This document shows positions 1 through 5,547 of a DNA stretch of 6,296 nt, in pieces. Numbering within the stretch: the first letter of the stretch is position 1; the number at the start of each line of letters is the position of its first letter. The stretch covers positions 1 through 6,296 of the forward strand of contig JBMNSG010000133.1 of the NCBI GenBank assembly GCA_050945075.1. The letters are read 5' to 3'. This DNA is from UBA7485 sp050945075. Lineage in GTDB: Bacteria > Bacillota > Clostridia > Eubacteriales > Eubacteriaceae. Under the pieces are notes generated by a model. That model saw only the letters and a program-made list of their open reading frames with translations. It had not been told where the DNA came from and did no database searches. A program made the position numbers and the translations under genes.

Positions 1-588
1 CCAAGTGGCACGCTGGACAATGGCAACCGGTGTTTCCGGCGGATAATGCATGAGCAGCTTTTCCTGTACGGTATCGATCATCCCGACTGACAGGAAAATC
101 GCCATCGAGGCCCGGTGCGCGGCCAGATCTTCCAGTTTTTCTGTTTCCGGAACCGGCGTCCGTCCTTCCAGACGGGTGCAGATCACGGTCTGTGATACGT
201 CAGGCAGGGTAAATTCTTTCTTGAGTGCAGCGGCTGAAGCGACAAATGATGACACCCCGGGCACTACTTCATAGGGAATATCCAGTTCCTCCAGACGGTC
301 CATCTGTTCGCGGATGGCCCCGTAAATAGAAGGGTCACCGGTATGGACGCGGACGACTTTTTTCCCTGCATCGACACCGTTTTTCATGACCTCAATCACT
401 TCGTCAAGTGTCATGCCGGCAGAATCGTAAACCTGCGCATCGGCTTTGCGATCCGCCAGCACCTGCGGATTGACCAGGGATCCCGCATAAATAATGATGT
501 CCGCCTGATCGATCAGGCGTTTTCCTTTAATGGTAAGCAGCTCCGGATCTCCGGGACCCGCTCCGATCATATATACTGTTTCTTTCAT
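1..588 (-). CDS. cbiF: Cobalt-precorrin-4 C11-methyltransferase, 3' end truncated by window edge
   Basis: The first 196 residues of a CbiF/CobM-type SAM-dependent methyltransferase, which methylates C-11 of (cobalt-)precorrin-4 in cobalamin synthesis; it is a cytosolic enzyme. The family is usually about 250 residues, so roughly the last quarter lies beyond position 1. Visible motifs are the N-terminal glycine-rich GAGPGDPELLT (residues 9-19), YAGSLV (34-39), VRVHTGDPSIYG (79-90), VVPGVSSFVASAAAL (108-122), and LPDVSQTVI followed by TRLEGRTPVPE (128-148). The last block is characteristic of C11 methyltransferases rather than other SUMT-like enzymes. The start is the ATG at 586-588. Its Shine-Dalgarno is weak (AGGA at 593-596, only 4 nt away). 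It lies 128 nt downstream of cbiK, whose presence favours the anaerobic name CbiF over CobM. The subfamily call is firm; the cobalt-first substrate is inferred from context. Confidence 0.95.
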   Translation of the reverse strand, partial: MKETVYMIGAGPGDPELLTIKGKRLIDQADIIIYAGSLVNPQVLADRKADAQVYDSAGMTLDEVIEVMKNGVDAGKKVVRVHTGDPSIYGAIREQMDRLEELDIPYEVVPGVSSFVASAAALKKEFTLPDVSQTVICTRLEGRTPVPETEKLEDLAAHRASMAIFLSVGMIDTVQEKLLMHYPPETPVAIVQRATW

Positions 589-716
589 AATATCCTGTTC
601 CGTAATCTGTATTCTGTTCGATGTTTCTGTAACCTGATGGATCTCTGTTTGAGCTTTTCCGGCCCACTGTGAATCTCTGCCGGAGCCCTGCTGAAATTCG
701 CCGGTTTTACGAATTC
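589..716 (-). other. cbiK-cbiF intergenic region
   Basis: This 128-nt gap holds no recognisable promoter or terminator. An inverted repeat, TCCGGC at 658-663 with GCCGGA at 679-684, could form a 6-bp stem with a 15-nt loop, but on the coding strand it is followed by A residues rather than U, so it is not an intrinsic terminator. The cbiK reading frame stays open for 43 codons after its stop and ends at a TGA that overlaps the cbiF ATG (ATGA at 585-588). No ATG, GTG or TTG lies in that frame, and the stretch uses AGA, AGG, ATA and TTA codons heavily, so I do not call it a gene. Confidence 0.6.
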
Positions 717-1505
717 TCAGACAATTTCTGAAATATCCGGCGCGTTGTGGGCATGATCGACAAACATATCGCGAATCTGCGAATATTCACCCATTCCCCG
801 GATGACAGCCTGAACCTGATATCCGGCGTTTTGAAGGCGGCTCTGCCATGAATCCTCTCCGCCGGTCATATCGTTGCGGGCATGGTCTCCGGCTACAATC
901 ATAAAGGGCGCCAGGATCACATTTTCTGTATCCGTCCCCTTCAGATTCTCCAGAATCTCGTCGATTTCCGGATAGCCTTCGACACAGCCAATCTGAATAT
1001 CCCCGCGTCCGGCGTTCTGAAGATGCCAGTTAATCGCCGAATAAGCTGCGTTCATAGTATGCGCACTGCCATGGCCCATCAGGACCACTGCCGTTTTCTC
1101 CTGCTTCGGATAAAGCTCTCCCAGAAACTCCGCAGTTTTCAGGTAATCCTTCGTATCGGTGAGCAGAGGATTTCCCAGCTTTAACTGTTCGAAATCCTGC
1201 TTGCATTCACGCAGCTCCCCTGCAGTAATCCGGTATTCGTAACCGGGAATAATATGTGTAGTCTGGACCAGGATGTCTGTATAACCGTCTTTTGCCAGAA
1301 TCTCCAGCATTTCCTCCGGTGTACGGATTATTTCTCCGTCGCGGTTTTTGAGTTTTTTAATGATCATCCGTGAGGTAAAGGCCTGGTAAAAATCCCTGTC
1401 CGGGAATGCTTTCCTGAGACTGTTTTCTATCTCGTCGATTGTTTTTTTCCTCGTTTCCGGATACGAGGTACCGAAGCTCACTGCGAGCAATGCTTTCTGG
1501 GGCAT
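717..1505 (-). CDS. cbiK: Sirohydrochlorin cobaltochelatase CbiK
   Basis: Class II (ATP-independent, single-subunit) chelatase that inserts Co2+ into sirohydrochlorin at the early-cobalt entry to the anaerobic cobalamin pathway. The 262-residue product matches the usual CbiK length of about 260. It opens with KALLAVSFGTSYPET and carries AFTSRMIIKKL near residues 42-52, QTTHIIPGYEY (81-91), MGHGSAH (143-149), VEGYPEIDEI (175-184) and APFMIVAGDHARNDM (199-213). The histidines H145 and H208 correspond to the metal-binding pair known in Salmonella CbiK (His145, His207). The chosen ATG at 1503-1505 has the Shine-Dalgarno AAAAGGA 6 nt upstream and gives the family N-terminus; an in-frame TTG at 1541 would add 12 unsupported residues. 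No signal peptide is seen, so it is a cytoplasmic rather than a periplasmic form. It follows hemL after 165 nt. Some CbiK-like enzymes can also insert iron, so a siroheme role cannot be excluded. Confidence 0.96.
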   Translation of the reverse strand: MPQKALLAVSFGTSYPETRKKTIDEIENSLRKAFPDRDFYQAFTSRMIIKKLKNRDGEIIRTPEEMLEILAKDGYTDILVQTTHIIPGYEYRITAGELRECKQDFEQLKLGNPLLTDTKDYLKTAEFLGELYPKQEKTAVVLMGHGSAHTMNAAYSAINWHLQNAGRGDIQIGCVEGYPEIDEILENLKGTDTENVILAPFMIVAGDHARNDMTGGEDSWQSRLQNAGYQVQAVIRGMGEYSQIRDMFVDHAHNAPDISEIV

Positions 1506-1511
1506 ATCCGA

Positions 1512-1518
1512 TCCTTTT
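1512..1518 (-). promoter_or_regulatory. Ribosome binding site deciding the cbiK start
   Basis: AAAAGGA lies 6 nt before the ATG at 1503-1505. The competing upstream TTG at 1541 has no purine-rich sequence at a suitable distance, so this site supports the shorter, family-like N-terminus. Confidence 0.75.
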
Positions 1519-1545
1519 CTGTTTATGGATTCCTGATTCAATCCG

Positions 1546-1566
1546 GCTGCTTAAGTATGCAGCAGC
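1546..1566 (-). repeat. Small inverted repeat in the cbiK leader
   Basis: GCTGCT (1561-1566 on the coding strand) pairs with AGCAGC (1546-1551) around a 9-nt loop, giving a 6-bp stem. It abuts the AAAAGGAG at 1566-1573. No U-tract follows, so it is not a terminator. Whether it is functional is unknown. Confidence 0.4.
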
Positions 1567-1605
1567 TCCTTTTGAACTGGTATTTTTCTGTTGGCACAGT
1601 CATAA

Positions 1606-1619
1606 CGGATTTAAATCCG
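1606..1619. repeat. Perfect 14-bp palindrome CGGATTTAAATCCG
   Basis: A 14-bp sequence identical to its own reverse complement, with an AT core and CGG arms, about 100 bp upstream of the cbiK ATG. With no loop it is more plausible as a dimeric-regulator operator than as an RNA hairpin. I do not recognise it as a known operator consensus, and it could be chance. Confidence 0.45.
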
Positions 1620-1641
1620 GGACAACTGCATTTCTTACTGC

Positions 1642-1691
1642 TTATTTACTGAGCAGGTGTTTCCTGTTATTTACCGGGCAGGTGTTTCCTG
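1642..1691. repeat. Tandem 25-bp direct duplication spanning the hemL stop codon
   Basis: Positions 1642-1666 and 1667-1691 are two immediately adjacent copies of a 25-bp unit that match at 23 of 25 positions. They share TTATTTAC at the start and GCAGGTGTTTCCTG at the end. The only differences are at offsets 9 and 11 (T/C and A/G). The copy at 1667-1691 encodes the last six HemL residues and the TAA stop; the other copy is untranslated. Each copy contains the interrupted inverted repeat CAGG-N5-CCTG. A recent replication-slippage duplication is the simplest origin. Confidence 0.85.
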
Positions 1692-2978
1692 CATCAGTTC
1701 CGTAAATACTTCCTTCGCGTCCGCGACCAGTGCGTCAATATCCGCATCTGTATGGGCATCTGAAACAAAGATTCCTTCGTATTGTGACGGAGGCAGAAGA
1801 TAACCGCGATCCAGCATTTTACTGAAATAGCGGGCATAGAGCCCGGTATCGCTCTTCATGACGGAGTTAAAATCATAAGGCGTTTCCGGCGTGAAGAAGA
1901 GTGTGGTCATACCGCCAAAACGGGTCACACTGGCGGGTATGCCGGCTGCTTCGACTGCCTGCTTCAGTCCGTCTTCCAGACGGGCCCCGAGCTCATTCAG
2001 ATGATCGTACACTCCTGGATGGTCTCTCAGATAACTGATTGTATTGATGCCCATCTTCATGGCAACCGGGTTGCCGGACAGAGTTCCCGCCTGATATACG
2101 GGGCCGTCAGGCGCCAGTACCGACATGATGCGGTCTGAGGATCCGAAAGCACCGACAGGCATCCCCCCGCCTATGATCTTGCCCAGCGTGGTGATGTCCG
2201 GCGTGACACCGGTCAGTCCCTGCATGCCGCTAAAGGCAGTACGGAAGCCGGTAATGACTTCATCAAAGATCAGGAGCGCGTCGTTCTTTTCTGTGATTTC
2301 TCTCAGCTCCTTCAGGAAGCCGGGAGCCGGCGGAACCACGCCCATGTTTCCGGCAACCGGTTCTACGATCACTGCTGCAATTTCTCCCGGATTTTCATCA
2401 AAGAGCTTCTGAACGGATGCTGCATCATTATACGTCGCGGTAAGTGTGTCCCGCGCTGCGCCTTCCGGTACACCGGCACTGGTCGGTTCGCCGTAGGTCA
2501 GGGTGCCGGAACCGGATTTAACCAGCATGGCATCGGCATGACCGTGGTAACAACCCTCGAATTTAATGATCTTGTCCCGTCCGGTATAACCCCGGGCCAG
2601 ACGGATCGCGCTCATCACAGCTTCGGTACCGGAATTAACAAAACGGACCTTTTCGACTGAAGGAACCGCCTGGCACACCAGCTCTGCCAGCTCCGTTTCC
2701 AGAGAGGTGGGCAGTCCGTAGGTGGTGCCGGCACGCATGACTGCATCGACGCCTTCGAAATAGACATCGCTGGCATGTCCGAGCACCAGAGGGCCCCATG
2801 AGCAGATATAGTCGGTATAGACGTTTCCGTCTTCGTCGGTCAGCTTTGCGCCTTTTCCTGCTTTTGCAAATACGGGAGACTTGCCCACAGATTTAAAGGC
2901 CCGGACCGGTGAGTCGACACCGCCCGGAATGACCTGCTGCGCGTTTTTAAACAGCGCTTCTGATTGTTCGTGTTTCAT
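1671..2978 (-). CDS. hemL: Glutamate-1-semialdehyde 2,1-aminomutase
   Basis: PLP-dependent cytosolic enzyme that converts glutamate-1-semialdehyde to 5-aminolevulinate, the last step of the C5 route that starts from glutamyl-tRNA. At 435 residues it is the usual length (about 425-435). Visible landmarks are PGGVDSPVRAF (18-28), SWGPLVLGHA (60-69), FVNSGTEAVMSAIRLAR (113-129, cofactor phosphate region), EGCYHGHAD (141-149), IVEPVAGNMGVVPP (204-217), IFDEVITGFR (237-246, with the PLP-contacting Asp239), TTLGKIIGGGMPVGAFG (263-279, with Schiff-base Lys267) and PPSQYEGIFVSDAHTDADID (396-415). The ATG at 2976-2978 has GGAG 6 nt upstream and lies 17 nt after hemB, indicating co-transcription. The partner reductase HemA is not in the window. 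The last six codons and the stop lie in one copy of a 25-bp tandem duplication. Confidence 0.98.
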   Translation of the reverse strand: MKHEQSEALFKNAQQVIPGGVDSPVRAFKSVGKSPVFAKAGKGAKLTDEDGNVYTDYICSWGPLVLGHASDVYFEGVDAVMRAGTTYGLPTSLETELAELVCQAVPSVEKVRFVNSGTEAVMSAIRLARGYTGRDKIIKFEGCYHGHADAMLVKSGSGTLTYGEPTSAGVPEGAARDTLTATYNDAASVQKLFDENPGEIAAVIVEPVAGNMGVVPPAPGFLKELREITEKNDALLIFDEVITGFRTAFSGMQGLTGVTPDITTLGKIIGGGMPVGAFGSSDRIMSVLAPDGPVYQAGTLSGNPVAMKMGINTISYLRDHPGVYDHLNELGARLEDGLKQAVEAAGIPASVTRFGGMTTLFFTPETPYDFNSVMKSDTGLYARYFSKMLDRGYLLPPSQYEGIFVSDAHTDADIDALVADAKEVFTELMQETPAR

Positions 2979-2995
2979 CCTGATCTCCGTGAATC

Positions 2996-3964
2996 CTACT
3001 GCTGATACTTTCTGATGAGTTCAGGCAGATCTTTTGCAAAATAGGTAATGATAATGCTGGCTCCGGCACGCTTGATGCAGATCAGCGCTTCATACAGAGC
3101 CCGTTCGTCCATCAGTCCCTTGTCGACTGCTTCGCGGAGCATCGCATATTCACCGGAAACCTGATAGGCGGCCATAGGCAGGAAGGACAATTCCTTTGCT
3201 TTGGCGACGATATCCAGATACGGCATCGCCGGCTTGACCATGACAATATCCGCACCCTCTTCGATATCCAGTTCCACTTCCCGGCAGGCTTCATCGCCAT
3301 TGGCCGGATCCATCTGATAGGTCCGTCTGTCGCCGAAAGCCGGTGCTGAATGGGCTGCTTCTCTGAAGGGACCGTAGAATGCAGATGCAAATTTAGCAGA
3401 ATAACCCATAATCGGAATGCTTTCAAGTCCGGCTTCATCCAGCGCATTGCGGATGGCCGTGATGTGGCCGTCCATCATGTCTGAAGGAGCGACCATATCC
3501 GCTCCGGCTTCAGCCTGGCTGACTGCTGTTTTCGCAAGGGCTGCCAGTGTTCTGGTGCGGTCAATGGTGCCGTCTTCGTTGAAGAAGCAGCAGTGTCCGT
3601 CCGATTTATATTCGCACAGGCACAGGTCACAGATGACATACATATCCGGATCTGCCTGTTTGATGACCGGGATCGCCTGCTGGACAATTCCGTTTTTATC
3701 AAAGGCCGGTGTGCCCAGGCTGTCCTTCTGTGTCGGTACCCCGAACAGAATGACAAAGCGGATGCCCAGCTTTTTCAGTTCGGCTATTTCATCCGGAAGC
3801 ATATCCAGTGAATAATGATACTGGCCTTTCATGCTTGGAATTTCTTTTTTAATACCGCTTCCTTCCACAACGAACAGTGGATAAATCACATCATTCATTG
3901 ACAGCTCTGTTTCTCTGACCAGATTCCTGATGTTTGTATTTTTTCTCAGCCTTGTCGGTAACAT
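2996..3964 (-). CDS. hemB: Delta-aminolevulinic acid dehydratase (porphobilinogen synthase), zinc type
   Basis: Condenses two 5-aminolevulinate molecules to porphobilinogen in the cytosol; the family is typically a homo-octamer. The 322-residue product has the normal family length. The motif CDLCLCEYKSDGHC (residues 112-125) supplies the three zinc-binding cysteines (C115, C117, C125), placing it in the zinc-dependent class and not the magnesium-only class that replaces them with aspartate-rich sequence. The two catalytic lysines are visible as K191 in GYSAKFASAFYGPFREA and K244 in VMVKPAMPYLDI. APSDMMDGHI (159-168), GDRRTYQMDPAN (211-222) and YQVSGEYAML (267-276) are further signatures. The ATG at 3962-3964 follows GAGGAG, and MLPTRLRKN is a typical N-terminus; an in-frame TTG at 4030 would add 22 residues with no family resemblance. 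It sits 62 nt after the cobA-hemD fusion, behind a hairpin, and 17 nt before hemL. Confidence 0.98.
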   Translation of the reverse strand: MLPTRLRKNTNIRNLVRETELSMNDVIYPLFVVEGSGIKKEIPSMKGQYHYSLDMLPDEIAELKKLGIRFVILFGVPTQKDSLGTPAFDKNGIVQQAIPVIKQADPDMYVICDLCLCEYKSDGHCCFFNEDGTIDRTRTLAALAKTAVSQAEAGADMVAPSDMMDGHITAIRNALDEAGLESIPIMGYSAKFASAFYGPFREAAHSAPAFGDRRTYQMDPANGDEACREVELDIEEGADIVMVKPAMPYLDIVAKAKELSFLPMAAYQVSGEYAMLREAVDKGLMDERALYEALICIKRAGASIIITYFAKDLPELIRKYQQ

Positions 3965-3968
3965 ATTT

Positions 3969-3974
3969 CTCCTC
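3969..3974 (-). promoter_or_regulatory. Ribosome binding site deciding the hemB start
   Basis: GAGGAG precedes the ATG at 3962-3964 with a 4-nt spacer, and a second GGAG lies a few bases further upstream. This supports the 322-residue HemB and argues against the upstream TTG at 4030, whose extension would also run through the hairpin. Confidence 0.8.
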
Positions 3975-3994
3975 TTTCTCCAATTACAAAACAG

Positions 3995-4020
3995 ACTGCA
4001 GCCGGGAACCGGCATGCAGT
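3995..4020 (-). terminator. Hairpin with short U-rich tail between cobA-hemD and hemB (possible attenuator)
   Basis: On the coding strand the arms ACTGCA plus GCCGG and CCGGC plus TGCAGT pair perfectly (11 bp) with a single bulged T and a TTC loop, starting 6 nt after the cobA-hemD stop. The sequence CTGTTTTG follows. The stem is terminator-like but the U-tract is short and interrupted, so partial termination, attenuation, or a 3'-end-stabilising or processing hairpin are all possible. hemB still lies downstream in the same direction, so full termination would require another promoter, which I do not see. Confidence 0.6.
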
Positions 4021-4026
4021 TTATCT

Positions 4027-5547
4027 TCAAAATGATTGAACCAGTGTGTCAATCAGCCCGGGCAGATTGTAAGTACGGGCCTGTGCTGTAACCGGTATGC
4101 CGCATTCTTCCATGGTTTTCGAAGTCTGCGGTCCTATGGAAATGCAAACGGTCTGCTGCAGCTGTTCCTTTGCAGCCGGATCGTCTTTAAGCTTCGCTGC
4201 AAAATTGCGCGCTGTAGAGCTGCTGGTAAAGGTCACCGCATCGATTTTACCGTTTTCCAGAAGCCCGATCACACTGTCGTCTCCTGCATCCGGAACCGTC
4301 CGGTACACCGGAATTTCCACAACATCGGCTTTTTCAGAAAGCCTGTCGTGAATCAGGCTTCTGGCGTTTGCCGAGCGCGGCAGCAGAATTCTGGCATGCT
4401 CCTGAAGCCGCGGCAGCAGTCCCTCTGTCAGTGATTCTCCCACATAATTGGCGGGGACAAAGTCAGGACGGATCCCGTGCTGTTCCAGCGCCCGTGCCGT
4501 AGCCGGGCCGATGGCGGTAACCTGAAGTCCTGCCAGTGCTCTGGAATCGAGTCCGGCAGCTTCCAGTGCTTCAAAAAAGAGATCGGCACCGTTGGTGCTG
4601 GTCAGAATCAGATCCGTATAGTCCCCCAGCTGCGTTACCGCTTCCTCCAGTTTTTTCATTTCCTCCGGAACCCGTTCAATGCGGATCACCGGATATTCGA
4701 GAACATCTGCGCCCAGCGCCCTGAGCTCGTCTGTCAGTGCTGATGCCTGCGCTCTGGCACGAGTGACAATCACCCGTTTTCCGCCCAGCGGATAGATGGT
4801 TTTATTGTTCCGGAAATCAAGCTTTTCCTGTTTCCCGACCACGCCGCCTATCACAATCAGACTGGGGGCTGTAACCCCGCGTTCCTGTGCCAGTGCTTCG
4901 ATTGTACCCAGGGTTCCGGTCACCGTATACTGATCCGGAGTGGAGGCAGAATGTACGATTGCCGCAGGAACCGAAGCGGATTTTCCGGCTGCCATCAGAC
5001 TGCCGGCAATCCTGCCCAGATTCTTTACGCCCATCAGGAACACCAGTGTTCCGTCAAAAGCCGCCAGTGTCTTCCAGTCCAGCTCGTTTTCTTCGTTTTT
5101 CAAATGTCCGGTAATCACGGCGAAAGCCTGATTGCAGTCGCGGTGGGTAACCGGAATTCCGGCCGCACCCAGTCCGCCTATGGCAGAGGTGATTCCCGGT
5201 ATGACTTCAAAGGGCACACCGGCATCATACAGGACTTCTCCTTCTTCGCCGCCGCGTCCGAAAACATAGGGATCGCCGCCCTTGAGACGGACCACATTCT
5301 TCCCTTCCTGAGCCAGCCGCACCAGCAGGGCGTTGGTTTCGTCCTGTGTTAAAGCATGATTGGCTGCCCGCTTGCCCACGTAGATTTTCTCTGCGCCGGG
5401 GGCGTAGTCCAGCAGTTCCGGATTGGCCAGTGCATCATAAACCACAGTATCGCAGTTTTTCAGTGCATCGACGGCACTTACCGTAATAAAACCGGGATCA
5501 CCACAGCCGGCTCCGGCCAGGATCACCCGTCCTGTTTTCTGATTCAT
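4027..5547 (-). CDS. cobA/hemD: Fused uroporphyrinogen-III C-methyltransferase / uroporphyrinogen-III synthase
   Basis: A 506-residue bifunctional cytosolic enzyme. Residues about 6-245 form a SUMT (CobA) domain that makes precorrin-2 with two SAM molecules. It shows GAGCGDPGFIT (12-22; Cys15 replaces the more usual Pro), VVYDAL (35-40), VVRLKGGDPYVFGRGGEE (85-102), VIPGITSAIGG (115-125), GIPVTHRD (130-137), and no frameshift. Residues about 256-506 form the HemD domain that cyclises hydroxymethylbilane to uroporphyrinogen III. It shows VTRARAQASAL (261-271), TSTNGADLFFEAL (316-328), AIGPATARAL (345-354), VPANYVGESL (364-373), TFTSSSTARNF (439-449), SIGPQTSKTM (470-479) and the C-terminal YNLPGLIDTL (493-502). 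The ATG at 5545-5547 overlaps the hemC TGA as ATGA, with AAGGAAG 7 nt upstream, implying translational coupling. There is no precorrin-2 dehydrogenase domain, so this is not a CysG-type protein. Product of hemC is thus passed straight into the cobalamin/siroheme branch. Confidence 0.97.
   Translation of the reverse strand: MNQKTGRVILAGAGCGDPGFITVSAVDALKNCDTVVYDALANPELLDYAPGAEKIYVGKRAANHALTQDETNALLVRLAQEGKNVVRLKGGDPYVFGRGGEEGEVLYDAGVPFEVIPGITSAIGGLGAAGIPVTHRDCNQAFAVITGHLKNEENELDWKTLAAFDGTLVFLMGVKNLGRIAGSLMAAGKSASVPAAIVHSASTPDQYTVTGTLGTIEALAQERGVTAPSLIVIGGVVGKQEKLDFRNNKTIYPLGGKRVIVTRARAQASALTDELRALGADVLEYPVIRIERVPEEMKKLEEAVTQLGDYTDLILTSTNGADLFFEALEAAGLDSRALAGLQVTAIGPATARALEQHGIRPDFVPANYVGESLTEGLLPRLQEHARILLPRSANARSLIHDRLSEKADVVEIPVYRTVPDAGDDSVIGLLENGKIDAVTFTSSSTARNFAAKLKDDPAAKEQLQQTVCISIGPQTSKTMEECGIPVTAQARTYNLPGLIDTLVQSF

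Larger units (their letters stand above)
1506..1670 (-). other. hemL-cbiK intergenic region with several small structures
   Basis: This 165-nt gap is the longest non-coding stretch in the window and separates the uroporphyrinogen genes from the cobalamin genes. It contains the second copy of a 25-bp tandem duplication, a perfect 14-bp palindrome (1606-1619), a 6-bp stem-loop (1546-1566) directly after a strong Shine-Dalgarno-like AAAAGGAG (1566-1573) that has no start codon at the right distance, and the true cbiK ribosome binding site. No clear sigma-A promoter was found: TTGTCC followed 15 nt later by TATGAC is a poor candidate. No cobalamin riboswitch box was recognised. The structures suggest, but do not show, separate control of cbiK-cbiF. 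Confidence 0.55.

Noticed and set aside
343..672. Plus-strand open frames, for example here and at 3417-3815 and 5727-6209
   Set aside because: They lie antisense to well-identified hem/cbi genes, and their translations show no domain-like composition or recognisable motifs; they are shadows of the minus-strand genes.
717..719. UGA recoding (read-through of cbiK TGA)
   Set aside because: CbiK is full length at this stop, TGA also ends hemC and the cobA-hemD fusion normally, and tryptophans inspected use TGG; nothing supports recoding.
1506..1541. Longer CbiK starting at the TTG at 1541
   Set aside because: The extra 12 residues have no family resemblance and no ribosome binding site, while the ATG at 1505 has AAAAGGA and gives the normal N-terminus.
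1506..1670. Cobalamin riboswitch ahead of cbiK
   Set aside because: The gap is short for one, and I could not find a B12-box-like core or the multi-stem layout.
3965..4030. Longer HemB starting at the TTG at 4030
   Set aside because: The extension runs through the hairpin, is not HemB-like, and the ATG at 3964 has GAGGAG upstream and normal family length.
4027..5547. cobA-hemD fusion as an assembly or frameshift artefact
   Set aside because: Both domains are complete in one uninterrupted frame with a plausible linker near residues 245-256, and this fusion is well known in anaerobic Firmicutes.
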